Shown here: one piece after another, positions 22,118-33,669 of the stretch | How the letters are laid out: the number at the start of each line of letters is the position of its first letter | Position numbering within the stretch: the stretch's first letter is position 1 | The notes under the pieces: generated by a model | Database searches by the model: none | What the model saw: the letters and a program-made list of their open reading frames with translations, nothing else | Told to the model about the DNA's origin: nothing | Made by a program: the position numbers and the translations under genes | DNA from: Leptospira adleri | GTDB lineage: Bacteria; Spirochaetota; Leptospiria; Leptospirales; Leptospiraceae | Direction of reading: 5' to 3' | DNA: 36,757 nt | NCBI RefSeq assembly: GCF_002811985.1 | Contig: NZ_NPDU01000044.1 | Span: 1-36,757 of the forward strand

Positions 22118-22732
22118 ATGGATCTCAATTTCAAAGATAAGCTCCAATCCGGGATGTCCTCCATAGACAATCTTTCCCGGAATTTGCCGCCTCAAGTACA
22201 GAAAACGCTTTTGTATACCGGAATCTCCTTAGCCGTTTTGGGTGTTTCTTTAGCGATACTCGTTGGAGTTCAACGCGGAAAGGAAGGTGCGGCTTTTGAG
22301 GACCAGGCCAAAGAATTGGATCGTAAGGCTTTGTTTTTAGAAGATATAGAACGCAATTACAACCGAAAACGAAAATCAATCCGCTACAGCGATCCGGATC
22401 TTTCAGGAACGGGAGAATCCTCCAATCTCGAAATCGATCGATATGAAAGAGAAAAACCGAAAAGCGGACTTTTGCCGGAATCGAATTCTACGGAAGGAAA
22501 GGATCCGCTGAGGGAAGGAAGAAGGGAAGGCGGCGGAACCCCGAAACTTCCGACTGAATCCGATTCCCTTCCGAATCAAGACCGAGAAAGAACTCCGGAC
22601 TCGAACCGAAGACTCGAAGATCCGGGAACCGTAACTCCGGATCGCGGGAACGGAAATACTTCGAACGGAGACAGGCCGAGTCTGATCCGTCCTCCTAAAA
22701 ACAATTCAAAAGGATCGCCTGAACTGAGATGA
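22118..22732 (+). CDS. Membrane-anchored low-complexity protein, function unknown
   Basis: A 204-aa protein. Residues 1-30 are polar (QSGMSSIDNLSRNLPPQVQK), one membrane segment follows (about 32-50, LLYTGISLAVLGVSLAILVG), then a charged helix and a long disordered tail rich in Pro, Ser, Asn, Asp, Glu and Arg (residues 90-204). No enzymatic motif is seen. The stop overlaps the next start (ATGA), so it is co-translated with the TPR protein. The two may form a membrane complex in which the tail acts as a flexible tether. The start ATG at 22118 has only a weak ribosome binding site. Divergent from the FNR-type gene, with 146 bases between the chosen starts. Confidence 0.62.
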   Translation: MDLNFKDKLQSGMSSIDNLSRNLPPQVQKTLLYTGISLAVLGVSLAILVGVQRGKEGAAFEDQAKELDRKALFLEDIERNYNRKRKSIRYSDPDLSGTGESSNLEIDRYEREKPKSGLLPESNSTEGKDPLREGRREGGGTPKLPTESDSLPNQDRERTPDSNRRLEDPGTVTPDRGNGNTSNGDRPSLIRPPKNNSKGSPELR

Positions 22733-23721
22733 AATGGATTCAGCTCTTGATTCTTTCCGGATTTTTTTTGGGAATTTCCTTTTCCGTCCAAGCGGATATG
22801 CCACTTCCTTTTCCGGAAGAATCCTCCAATTCTTTCCAAGAGCCGGACGTCGCCCCGGAGAACGAGACGGGCTTTCAAAAAACACAAACTGAAGAATCCA
22901 AGGCTTTGCCTTCGGAAAAAAAGGATTCTGCGGCGAGCGGCGGCGGAGCCGATTCAAAGACGAGTAACGTATCCACTTCTTCCCCTGGAAACGGAAACAA
23001 CGAGATCGCTTCCAAGGATTCTTCTACGGAAGAATCCACCGGAATTCCCGAAAAGACCACGCTTCCGAATTCTTCCAAGACGAGTTTGAAAAAGAAGAAG
23101 GATAAAAAAAAGGAAGATCCTTCGGAAAGCGGATATAAGAAGGGTGTTCTTCGTCTGAGAGAAAATCAGAGAAATAACGCTAAAACCGAATTCAATCAGG
23201 CGAGCGGACAAGGAAAGACGGCTAACGCATCCAAGTTGGAAGACGCAAGACTTACCGCCGAAAGCGCGAATGACGCGAGTTCTATCACGGAACAGATCGA
23301 TTCCGAAGAAGAAAAATGGAAGGCGGTTTTTGAAGTCGCTCGCGCCTTGAGAGGAAACGGAAAAATTCCCGAAGCCGAATCGCAATATCTCAAAATTATC
23401 ACTGAAGCTCCTGAAAATTTCCAGTCGATTTCTCTTCTTTCACTCGGAGAAATGCTTTCTTCAACGGATCGAAAAGACTCTTCAAGGAGATATCTTCTGC
23501 AGCTCGTGAGACTTCTTCAAAAAAAACCGGAACTTGATCCGCAGAAGCAGAATTTAGAAAAGGCTGTTACGCTTATCGCGAGAATTTACGGAGATCAGGG
23601 AAGATACGAGGAAGCGGAGAATTGGGCGAAGACGTATCTCACTCGCATGAATCCGGATGCCTCCGAAGATTCTCCGTTTGTAAAAGAACTCCGAAGAATT
23701 CTAAAACGTCGATACTATTGA
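22729..23721 (+). CDS. Secreted TPR-repeat protein
   Basis: A 330-aa protein. A signal peptide (residues 1-22, cut probably after SVQA) is followed by a Ser/Glu/Lys-rich low-complexity stretch (23-130) with a lysine block KKKKDKKKE. The C-terminal 200 residues are helical repeats: SGYKKGVLRLRENQRNNAKTE, KWKAVFEVARALRGNGKIPEAESQYLKI, SLLSLGEMLSSTDRKDSSRRYLLQL, and YGDQGRYEEAENWAKTYLT, which look like TPRs. The protein likely acts in the periplasm as a scaffold. It is coupled by a 4-base overlap to the membrane-anchored gene upstream. No named homologue recognised. Confidence 0.7.
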   Translation: MKWIQLLILSGFFLGISFSVQADMPLPFPEESSNSFQEPDVAPENETGFQKTQTEESKALPSEKKDSAASGGGADSKTSNVSTSSPGNGNNEIASKDSSTEESTGIPEKTTLPNSSKTSLKKKKDKKKEDPSESGYKKGVLRLRENQRNNAKTEFNQASGQGKTANASKLEDARLTAESANDASSITEQIDSEEEKWKAVFEVARALRGNGKIPEAESQYLKIITEAPENFQSISLLSLGEMLSSTDRKDSSRRYLLQLVRLLQKKPELDPQKQNLEKAVTLIARIYGDQGRYEEAENWAKTYLTRMNPDASEDSPFVKELRRILKRRYY

Positions 23722-24149
23722 GTTGGAAAGAATTTTCGTTTCGAAAAGAAGAATCCTACCTTCCCCGCAAAAAGATGTTTTTTGTAAAGATGTGTCGGAA
23801 CTACGACAATCTTTCGTAAAAACTGGCGCGCCCCCACCCAGAATGGGTGGAGGAGGCGGGTCCGCGGGAAAAAGTGGGAGGCTTTCTCTCTATCAGAAAA
23901 TCTCGTTTTTCGCAAGTAGAATCTGATTCTTCAGCGTTGTCGGAACTACGACAAATTAAACTTTTTGAAATTGTTGTTTTCTAAGATTTTTTCTTCTAAT
24001 AAGATTTAAAGGCGCGAAACCGAGTCCGGGATGTTATGTTTTCCTTATGCGTCAACTTCGTAACATCGAATGGTAATCACATCCGTCAACCATTCTCACA
24101 AAAGCGAAAACGGTCGAGGAAGCTGTAAAAAAGAAATATTAGGAAATTC
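23722..24149. other. 428-bp gene-free stretch holding repeat copy A
   Basis: Between convergent genes. The left two thirds contain a composite repeat (23793-23954). The remaining 195 bases up to the cheX stop hold no reading frame I can support, no tRNA, and no clear terminator. Frames of 60-70 codons present here are in the repeat or have no ribosome binding site. Confidence 0.55.
23793..23954. repeat. Composite intergenic repeat, copy A
   Basis: Flanked by two identical 17-base copies of TGTCGGAACTACGACAA, in direct order, at 23793-23809 and 23938-23954; each is itself an inverted repeat (TGTCG/CGACA). Inside are the hairpin CCACCC-AGAAT-GGGTGG (23834-23850), then CTCTATCAGAAAA (23888-23900) and a T-rich GCAAGTAGAATCTG segment. 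The same modules in the same order are found at 26751-26940. Confidence 0.75.
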
Positions 24150-25850
<1,701 letters not shown>

Positions 25851-25951
25851 TTTGTATCTGTAAACTGAAAGGGTTTGTGAAGGAATATTTCTGTAAAGGA
25901 GAAAAGTGAGAAAAACGCTTCAGAAACCCGCTCAATCGACAGATAGATAAA

Positions 25952-26740
25952 ATGATGCTCTTTATCGCAATCGCACTCATCCTTGTGGGACTTCTTTGTT
26001 TTATCTACGTCTCTTTGAACCCGAACGGTTCCGGGTCCGAGCGTTCCACGTCCAAATCTAGCTCGCCTCGGTCCGGGAATTCCGAAATCGACTACCTGAT
26101 TTCTAGACCGAACGCCAAGAGGGCGGGAGAAATTCTCGCCTCCAATAAGAGATCTTCTCAGACGGATAATGCCGAAAAGCAGAGACATCTCGAAAATTTA
26201 TTCGTGGAAGGAAGAAAGATTCCGAAACAGAGTCCGATCCCCCATCCTTCTTCCGGATCTCAATCGGAAAGTTTCCAAAACGAGGATGATGAATTTATTT
26301 CTCAAGAAACAGGTCCCTCCGGAATTCGAGTTCTGGAAGAATCGGAGTCTCCTTCGTTTTCTTTTGTTAAAGAGAAGAAGGACGAGGAAGTGAAGGAGGT
26401 TCGATTCGAAATCGAAGGACTTTTGTATTTGGATCAGAATCGGGATCTTCCGTTTGAAAAACTCGCCGATAAAAAAGAGGCTTTGACTCCGGATCTCTTG
26501 AGAGGGCTGAAAAGAATCGGTCCCGGAAAGTTGTACGAAAGTAAGGATTCCCTTTCTTTCGAAGCCTTGAACAGCAGTTATCGTTATTCTTTTTCCGAGA
26601 TTGAAAAAATATTATTCTTCGACGAAGGAGTCGTCTTGATTCCTTCCAAGCCCAATTATCCGGTTCCGGTCTTTTTTACTAAAGAAACGAGTCATCTCAA
26701 ATCGTATCTAGAAAGTTCTTCGAAGACGTTTCTTTCTTAG
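25952..26740 (+). CDS. Membrane-anchored protein with disordered linker, function unknown
   Basis: A 262-aa protein. One membrane segment at the N-terminus (residues 3-21, FIAIALILVGLLCFIYVSL), then about 110 residues rich in Ser, Pro, Asn and Glu that are probably disordered, then a compact C-terminal domain (about 148-262) with EVRFEIEGLLYLDQ, LTPDLLRGLKRIGPGKLYES, YRYSFSEIEKILFF and VVLIPSKPNYPVPVFF. The alternation of beta strands and the FSEIEKILFFDEGVVLIP stretch suggests a small beta-rich ligand or protein-binding domain, likely in the cytoplasm. I do not recognise the family. Two ATG codons in tandem (25952, 25955) could start it. Divergent from the chaperone gene by 102 bases. Confidence 0.65.
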   Translation: MMLFIAIALILVGLLCFIYVSLNPNGSGSERSTSKSSSPRSGNSEIDYLISRPNAKRAGEILASNKRSSQTDNAEKQRHLENLFVEGRKIPKQSPIPHPSSGSQSESFQNEDDEFISQETGPSGIRVLEESESPSFSFVKEKKDEEVKEVRFEIEGLLYLDQNRDLPFEKLADKKEALTPDLLRGLKRIGPGKLYESKDSLSFEALNSSYRYSFSEIEKILFFDEGVVLIPSKPNYPVPVFFTKETSHLKSYLESSSKTFLS

Positions 26741-26750
26741 AGGGGAATTT

Positions 26751-26940
26751 GTAGCAGTTCCTACGCTCTTCTGAAAAAATCGGCATGCCCCACCCAGATC
26801 TTGGGTGGAGGGGTGATGAGCGACTCATAGGGAGCGATCATTGAGTTTCGGCGGCGGCAAACCTCGAGGATTTTGCTCTATCAGAAAAACATAATTTTTG
26901 CAGATAGAATTTGCTTTTCAATTTTTGCAGGAGCTCCAAC
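26751..26940. repeat. Composite intergenic repeat, copy B
   Basis: Same build as copy A at 23793-23954. The left flank GTAGCAGTTCCTAC (26751-26764) and right flank GCAGGAGCTCCAAC (about 26927-26940) are diverged forms of the 14-mer GTNGGAACTNCNAC, the left one inverted. The hairpin CCACCCA-GATCT-TGGGTGG lies at 26790-26808. The 13-mer CTCTATCAGAAAA at 26876-26888 is identical to copy A, and a T-rich GCA-GATAGAATTTG segment follows. The gap 26741-26994 has no gene. Confidence 0.68.
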
Positions 26941-26994
26941 GAAGCGCGATCGAAACGATCGAGTCGCTTAATCTTCGGTCGTTTCTTCCTTTTC

Positions 26995-27760
<766 letters not shown>

Positions 27761-27836
27761 TTTTAGATTTCTTGTGAAATGAAATTGGAAGCCTCCCGTC
27801 TGTCAATAGAGAATCGAACCTTCGGTCGAGAAGGGT

Positions 27837-28841
27837 TCAGAAAGAATCCGGAGAAGAATTCATCCAATCGAATCTTTCCTGAAACCGATCCAAGAATTCC
27901 GCATCAAGAACATACAAAACGGAATCCTTCCCGCTTCGAAAGATCGGTTCTTTTTGCGAAGTCTTACCGATCCATTCTATCTCGTAGATCGGTTCCGTTT
28001 TTTTTTCATTCAGGAATTGTATCTTGAGTTTTTCCGAGGAGGAAAGACTTTGAATCGTTTCGCGAAACGGTTTTTTAAGAATTCTTTCGGCCTTCGTTTT
28101 CAAAAGTTTTTCGACCCAGTCCCTGCAGTTTTCTCCCCAGCAGTGACTTTGATCAGAATTCGGAATCACCCAGCGATCGGGAGAGGTTTGTTTGATCCGG
28201 GTTTGAGAAACTTTTTTTACGGAAAAGTCTATGAGAATAGTATGAATTACTGATATATCTGTCTCTTGGGGAAACAGGAAATCGGAAAAGAAAAAGTTCT
28301 CGTTTCCCCGACCGACGACCGAGTTTAGATTTTCCTCCACAAACCAGATCTCTTCGTTTTCAGGATCTCGGACGAACGTTCCTTTTTCCTGCTTTCCGGA
28401 AACGCCGATCTCCAATTTCCCCGTATCAACTGACTCGGTCCGGATCTCCAGTTTCAGCTCGTCTCCGTTTAGGCCGAAGTTTTGATTTTTCGATCGAGAG
28501 GCAATCTTAGAGAATTTTCGGAGTTTCAAAAGTGTCGAGAGAAGAGATTCAATTTTTTGAATATCGGGTCTTGCGGTTCCGTCCTGAACGATCCAACTTC
28601 CGTTTTTTCTTTCCAGAAGAATTTCGTGTCCTTTTCTTCCGATTCGGATTGTTTCCACTTCGGAACTTTTATAGGGGAAAAAAGGTTCCGAGTTTTGATA
28701 CGTCCTTTGAAAAATCGAAAACGGATCCGAGGTCAGGAAAAACACGGTTCCAAGGACGACATTGGTTAGAAACAGAAAGAGCGCTTTTTCTTTTTTGAAA
28801 AATCCGAAAACGAATGTCGCCGGAAAAGAATCGAAGTTCAT
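27837..28841 (-). CDS. DUF4340 domain protein of the Gld-like ABC operon
   Basis: A 334-aa protein, last gene of a four-gene operon. One membrane segment near residues 20-38 (ALFLFLTNVVLGTVFFL) precedes an extracytoplasmic domain with DUF4340 features: SEVETIRIGRKGHEILLERKNGSWIVQDG, and later LKLEIRTESVDTGKLEIGVSGKQ and GTFVRDPENEEIWFVEENL. DUF4340 proteins typically accompany GldG-like subunits in ABC systems of unknown substrate in many bacteria. The start at ATG 28841 overlaps the stop of the GldG-like gene by 4 bases. Probably part of the periplasmic portion of the complex. Confidence 0.8.
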   Translation of the reverse strand: MNFDSFPATFVFGFFKKEKALFLFLTNVVLGTVFFLTSDPFSIFQRTYQNSEPFFPYKSSEVETIRIGRKGHEILLERKNGSWIVQDGTARPDIQKIESLLSTLLKLRKFSKIASRSKNQNFGLNGDELKLEIRTESVDTGKLEIGVSGKQEKGTFVRDPENEEIWFVEENLNSVVGRGNENFFFSDFLFPQETDISVIHTILIDFSVKKVSQTRIKQTSPDRWVIPNSDQSHCWGENCRDWVEKLLKTKAERILKKPFRETIQSLSSSEKLKIQFLNEKKTEPIYEIEWIGKTSQKEPIFRSGKDSVLYVLDAEFLDRFQERFDWMNSSPDSF

Positions 28842-30541
28842 TTTGTTTCTTTTTCTCCTCGAAAGGAATTTCGATATCGAATTCGCAAAAACGTATATAG
28901 ACCGAGAAGAAAAGGGATTCCCAAAAGATTTAGGAAACTCAAAAAGAATTTTTCCTTTTCGGTAAACGGATTTAATTTTAACACAGCGGATTTTTTGCCG
29001 CGAATTTCGATTAGGTCCGTATCACCCGAAGAAATATCGATGGAATTTAATAAAAACGGAATATTCGATTCCTGATATATTTCTCTGGTTTCCGGGAAAA
29101 CGAGCAGGTCGGAAACGATATATGGAGAACCGATCACAAGAATTCTCGAAGTTTTTCCATCTTGAGTTTTCGAAAGGAACTTTTTTTCATCCTTTGCGTC
29201 CGGCGCTTTTTTAAAACGGGAATTAAAACTTCCTTCGAGAAGAGCTCCCAAGATTTGTTTTTTCCCGGAAGGTTGATGTGGGGTTGCGAAAATCTGTTTT
29301 TCGCCCAAGGCTACGATGTCGGAGCGCACTTCGGATTCTTCTCCCGCGAAAAGGATCGGTTGTATATTTATGTTTGGTTGTTTTGCAGGATCCAAACTCA
29401 GACTCGAAGACCAGGGAACGAGAATGCTTTGTAAAGGCGCGGTGAAAGGACTTACTTCGCTTAACAATTTCCCTTTTTTGTCCGCGAGAATCCAAGGCGG
29501 ATACGGAAATCTTCCGATCACTCCCGGCTCGACTTCCATAAGCGGACCGGTCGGCAGGGAATGTTCCAAGTCGAGAACGATATCTTTGTTCACTTGAAAA
29601 CCGTAAGAAGAAAAGACGGAATTCAATTCTTCGATATCCTCCGTAGGTCTTGCGATCCCCGCGGCGGTAGGAGACATTCCGATTCCTTCCTCACGATTCG
29701 GAGCTTGCATCCGAAAGTCCATGGACTTAGCAAAAAGAATCAGACTTCCTCCTCTGAGCAGAAATTGATCCAATTGATACGCGCCTTTTTCCGAAAGAGA
29801 TCCGGACCCGATCCACAGAAGGGTGCGGATTTCTTCGCCGATTTCTTCTTCGTTTAACAATATTTCGGTGACCGGTCCGTATTCTTCTTTGAGAACCTGA
29901 TGAACGAATACTCCGACGCTGTCTTTTCCACTCGCCGGTCCGGGAGGATCCGACGATAAAACTCCGGGAACGTTTAGGATCGCGATACCGGATTCTCCCG
30001 GATTACGAATCATCTTCCGAAGCGTGGTAAGGATCTGATATTCTATCTGTTCCGCAAAGAACGCGACCGGGATCGTTTCCTTCAGAGAACCGAGCGAAAG
30101 TGTGATTCCCATGAACGCCTGTTTGATCTGAGAAGAATTTCTTTCGTTCTTTTCCAAAATCTGCGGAGCGATTCCGGATTCGATCGCCTCTTTTCGATCC
30201 TTTTCCGAAGAATCCGGATCGTGGAATCTTAGAACGACCTTGGAGTCGCCGAGCGAACCTAGTTCGATTAACAATTCTTTGGCGAGATTCAGAGCGGTTT
30301 TGTATTCTCCCGGAACTTCGGAAGAATAATATGCGTCTATAAAAAGAGGTTGATTCAAATTTTTGAATATGAATTTCGTACTTTTCGAAATCTCAAAACG
30401 TCCCGAAACCGAAAGATCCTTTCTACAAGCGAAATGTCCGACGATTCCGTTCGTAAAAAGGAAAATCAAAAAGACCTGTGAAAATAAAAACAAAGAACTG
30501 GAGTTCAACTTTAAAAAGAAGATTCTGAATTTCGAGATCAT
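28838..30541 (-). CDS. GldG-like ABC-system auxiliary protein
   Basis: A 567-aa protein with a membrane segment at each end: near residues 15-37, and near 540-556 (FLNLLGIPFLLGLYTFL). The large periplasmic part between them has the GldG/IFT52-like fold, with FDLAYYSSEVP-type start (FIDAYYSSEVPGEYKTALNLAKELLIELG), DPDSSEKDRKEAIESGIAP, GIAILNVPGVL, and LDQFLLRGGSLILFAK. In Bacteroidetes GldA, GldF and GldG form an ABC transporter linked to gliding; equivalents in spirochaetes have no proven substrate. It overlaps the permease gene by 4 bases upstream and the DUF4340 gene by 4 downstream. Complete. Confidence 0.8.
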   Translation of the reverse strand: MISKFRIFFLKLNSSSLFLFSQVFLIFLFTNGIVGHFACRKDLSVSGRFEISKSTKFIFKNLNQPLFIDAYYSSEVPGEYKTALNLAKELLIELGSLGDSKVVLRFHDPDSSEKDRKEAIESGIAPQILEKNERNSSQIKQAFMGITLSLGSLKETIPVAFFAEQIEYQILTTLRKMIRNPGESGIAILNVPGVLSSDPPGPASGKDSVGVFVHQVLKEEYGPVTEILLNEEEIGEEIRTLLWIGSGSLSEKGAYQLDQFLLRGGSLILFAKSMDFRMQAPNREEGIGMSPTAAGIARPTEDIEELNSVFSSYGFQVNKDIVLDLEHSLPTGPLMEVEPGVIGRFPYPPWILADKKGKLLSEVSPFTAPLQSILVPWSSSLSLDPAKQPNINIQPILFAGEESEVRSDIVALGEKQIFATPHQPSGKKQILGALLEGSFNSRFKKAPDAKDEKKFLSKTQDGKTSRILVIGSPYIVSDLLVFPETREIYQESNIPFLLNSIDISSGDTDLIEIRGKKSAVLKLNPFTEKEKFFLSFLNLLGIPFLLGLYTFLRIRYRNSFRGEKETK

Positions 30542-31293
30542 CGTTTCGACCTCAATATGAGAATATTAGCATATAATGACGTTAGGCAAAAGCTCAAGTA
30601 AAAGAAAATCTCTCTTCCGTCCAAAATTCCCATGCGGAACGTTTCAAAGTGTTTGGACAGGGAAAAAAACGAAAGAATCCTGCTCAAGTCCGGGCCGAAA
30701 AAAGGAAGAAAGGGTCTATAACCCAAAAGAAAAAACGACAAACATACGATAAGACCAAGAAGATAAGAGCTGATCTGATCTTTCGTCAAGGACGATACGA
30801 CGCTTCCCAAGGCGAGATTGGCTCCTCCCAAAAGAAAAATTCCGAGATAACCGGCAAACGTGGTTCCCAAGTCCAAGTCGCCTAAATAAAAAATCGTAGT
30901 CGGAATCGGAAGCGTGAACAAAAGTACAAAGCCCAAAAAACACCAGGCGCCCAAAAATTTTCCTAGAACCAGCTCAAACTCGCGAAAAGGAAGGGTAAAA
31001 AGAATTTCTAAAGTGCCGATTCTTTCTTCTTCGGACCAAAGACGCATGGAAAGCGCCGGAATAAATACCGCATAGAGGATCGGAACCCAGAGAAAATAGG
31101 CTTCCATACTCGCCGATTTGAGATCCCAGAAGGAACTGTCTCCGAATCCAAAGAAAAAAAGAAACGAAGTCAGAAACAAAAAGAATCCGGCGAAGATCGT
31201 TCCGATCGGAGAATTCAAATAAACGGAAAATTCTTTCCAAAAGACCGTCTTAACGTTTCGAAAGGATTTCGCAAAAAGATCGAAAGGATTCAT
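30538..31293 (-). CDS. ABC transporter permease (GldF-like, ABC-2 class)
   Basis: A 251-aa membrane protein with six hydrophobic segments of the ABC-2 permease type. The N-terminal KTVFWKEFSVYLNSPIGTIFAGFFLFLTSF matches the GldF-type start (KEF..YF.SP.G). MRLWSEEERIGTLEILFTLPFREFELVLGKFLGAW is the family's coupling-helix region. It pairs with the ATPase whose stop overlaps its start by 4 bases and with the GldG-like gene downstream, also a 4-base overlap. The transported substrate is unknown. Confidence 0.86.
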   Translation of the reverse strand: MNPFDLFAKSFRNVKTVFWKEFSVYLNSPIGTIFAGFFLFLTSFLFFFGFGDSSFWDLKSASMEAYFLWVPILYAVFIPALSMRLWSEEERIGTLEILFTLPFREFELVLGKFLGAWCFLGFVLLFTLPIPTTIFYLGDLDLGTTFAGYLGIFLLGGANLALGSVVSSLTKDQISSYLLGLIVCLSFFLLGYRPFLPFFGPDLSRILSFFSLSKHFETFRMGILDGREIFFYLSFCLTSLYANILILRSKR

Positions 31294-32213
31294 TCTTTTG
31301 TTTTTCCAGTGAGCGTTTCGAAAACCGATTCCAAAGAATTTTTTTCCGGAATCAAGGATCGGATTCGAAAGGGCGCGTGTTTTAAAATTTCAAACGCGTC
31401 TTCCGCTTGGAACTCGGAGGATACGATTCTGAATTCTTGAAAACCCTCTTCGATTTTGCCGGTTTTTTCGATTTCATAGAAATTTTCCGGGAAGAATCCG
31501 CGCATCTCTTCGATCGTAGTTTCGGCGGAAACGAACCAGCCTTGACCTTTCGAAATCGAAAAAACGGAAGCGTCGGCGATCAGTTTTCCCTCCGATAGAA
31601 CCAGAATATGATCGCAGATTTCTTCGACTTCCTGCAAAACGTGCGATGAAAAAAGAATCGTTTTAGTTTTTCCTAATGTACGAATCAGATTTTTGAGTTC
31701 ACCGATTTGAAGAGGGTCGAGACCGTCGCTCGGTTCGTCCAAAATGATGTATTCAGGATCTTGAATGATCGATCCCGCGAGGGAAATTCTCTGTCTAAAT
31801 CCTTTTGACAAAAAGGAAATCGGTCTATAAAAAACTCCGCCGAGGTTCAGAAGTTCCGCCGCGGCTTCAACTTTGGTTTTTAAAAGATTCTTAGGAATTC
31901 CTTTCGCGGAAGCCAGAAAGGAAAGATATTCGTAAACTGTAAGATCCAAGTAGATCGGAGAGGCCTCCGGAAGATATCCGATCTTTTTTTGGATTTCGAT
32001 TTTGTTTTCTAAAAAGTCCAACCCGTCAAAGCGGATCGAGCCGGAAGAGGGGACGAGATAACCCGTCAGAAGTCGGAGCGTCGTCGTCTTACCGGCTCCG
32101 TTCGGACCTAAAAGGCCCGTGATTCTTCCTTTAGGAATTTCAAAACTGAGATCGGAAACCGCGATCTTTCCCGAATACGCACGAGTGAGTTGACTGACGG
32201 AGATTGTTCCCAT
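31290..32213 (-). CDS. ABC transporter ATP-binding protein (GldA-like)
   Basis: A 307-aa ATPase. Walker A GPNGAGKTT at 36-44; Q-loop and EASPIYLDLTVYEYL; signature LSKGFRQR at 135-142, of the type seen in GldA and other ABC-2 exporters; Walker B IILDE at 156-160 with D-loop SDGLDP; H-switch SSHVLQEVEE. A C-terminal extension of about 80 residues follows, as in GldA and drug-exporter ATPases. It is the first gene of the four-gene operon (ATPase, permease, GldG-like, DUF4340), all with 4-base overlaps, 58 bases after the STAS gene on the same strand. No strong ribosome binding site before the ATG. Confidence 0.9.
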   Translation of the reverse strand: MGTISVSQLTRAYSGKIAVSDLSFEIPKGRITGLLGPNGAGKTTTLRLLTGYLVPSSGSIRFDGLDFLENKIEIQKKIGYLPEASPIYLDLTVYEYLSFLASAKGIPKNLLKTKVEAAAELLNLGGVFYRPISFLSKGFRQRISLAGSIIQDPEYIILDEPSDGLDPLQIGELKNLIRTLGKTKTILFSSHVLQEVEEICDHILVLSEGKLIADASVFSISKGQGWFVSAETTIEEMRGFFPENFYEIEKTGKIEEGFQEFRIVSSEFQAEDAFEILKHAPFRIRSLIPEKNSLESVFETLTGKTKE

Positions 32214-32271
32214 TGGGATATCACAAAAACTGCGGAAGCAACGAAGCGCGGCAATCGTTTTTTAAGGAACC

Positions 32272-32568
32272 TTACAGGCCCAGCTTACCGTCCACTTTGA
32301 ATTTTCTCAAAACTTCCAGAAGATCCGGACTTAAGTTTTTGATCTTCATCTTCACTCCGAAGTTATCCATTAGATTTTTTAGAGTGAGCAGTTTTGCGAT
32401 TCCGCTGGATGTGATTTTTTTTACGCTCTCTACTTGGAACTCCACTTCGGAAATGATTCCATTGGAAGCCTTTCTGGAAACCTCGTCAAAAATTTTATCA
32501 TAACCGTCGATTACCGTCGTATCGATGACGACCTTTCCGGATTTTCCTTCTACGTTGAATTTTGACAT
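32272..32568 (-). CDS. STAS-domain protein (anti-sigma factor antagonist-like)
   Basis: A 98-aa single STAS domain, SpoIIAA/RsbV-like in size. It has beta-strand VVIDTTVIDGY, helix IFDEVSRKA, and VESVKKITSSGIAKLLTLKNLM, where SpoIIAA has the phosphorylated Ser before SG (here S54/S55). VKMKIKNLSPDLLEVLRKF fits the final strand and helix. It would switch partners with a HATPase kinase such as the one at 6894-7322, though they are far apart. The ATG at 32568 has AAGGA about seven bases upstream. A 32-bp palindrome lies 62 bases upstream of the start. It precedes the Gld-like ABC operon on the same strand; co-transcription is possible. Confidence 0.82.
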   Translation of the reverse strand: MSKFNVEGKSGKVVIDTTVIDGYDKIFDEVSRKASNGIISEVEFQVESVKKITSSGIAKLLTLKNLMDNFGVKMKIKNLSPDLLEVLRKFKVDGKLGL

Positions 32569-32629
32569 ACGATCTTCCTTAAATTCCCTTTATCTTTTTC
32601 AGTTTTCCGACTTGTTCGAATGTTTTGAA

Positions 32630-32661
32630 TTTTTCTTACGGAAAATTTTCCGTAAGAAAAA
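32630..32661. repeat. 32-bp perfect palindrome upstream of the STAS gene
   Basis: The two 16-base arms are TTTTTCTTACGGAAAA and its exact complement, meeting at 32645/32646 with no spacer. It starts with T and ends with A on both strands, the reverse of an intrinsic terminator, where the T run should follow the stem. It could be an operator or a cruciform. A second small stem CGCAA-TAAG-TTGCG lies near 32692-32706, and CTACA-GT-TGTAG just before it. Confidence 0.8.
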
Positions 32662-32726
32662 GACTCGTTCTTCTATTTCTACAGTTGTAGACGCAATAAG
32701 TTGCGATCCTAAGAAGATGATATATG

Positions 32727-33523
<797 letters not shown>

Positions 33524-33669
33524 CAATAGTCAATCGTAATTTGATGAGACATAATGTTTCCAGGGAAATTTCAACTCTTTTTAGAATTCAATCCTTCCTA
33601 GTAAGGAAGTTGACGGTAGAGTTGCCAGGTTTCCGGTCCGATACTCGAATTCTTATGTCTATGGTAAAC

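Noticed and set aside
23793..23954. CRISPR array or insertion sequence
   Set aside because: Only two direct repeats 128 bases apart, no further spacers, no transposase gene.
32630..32661. Intrinsic terminator
   Set aside because: The stem is perfect but A residues, not T residues, follow it on both strands.
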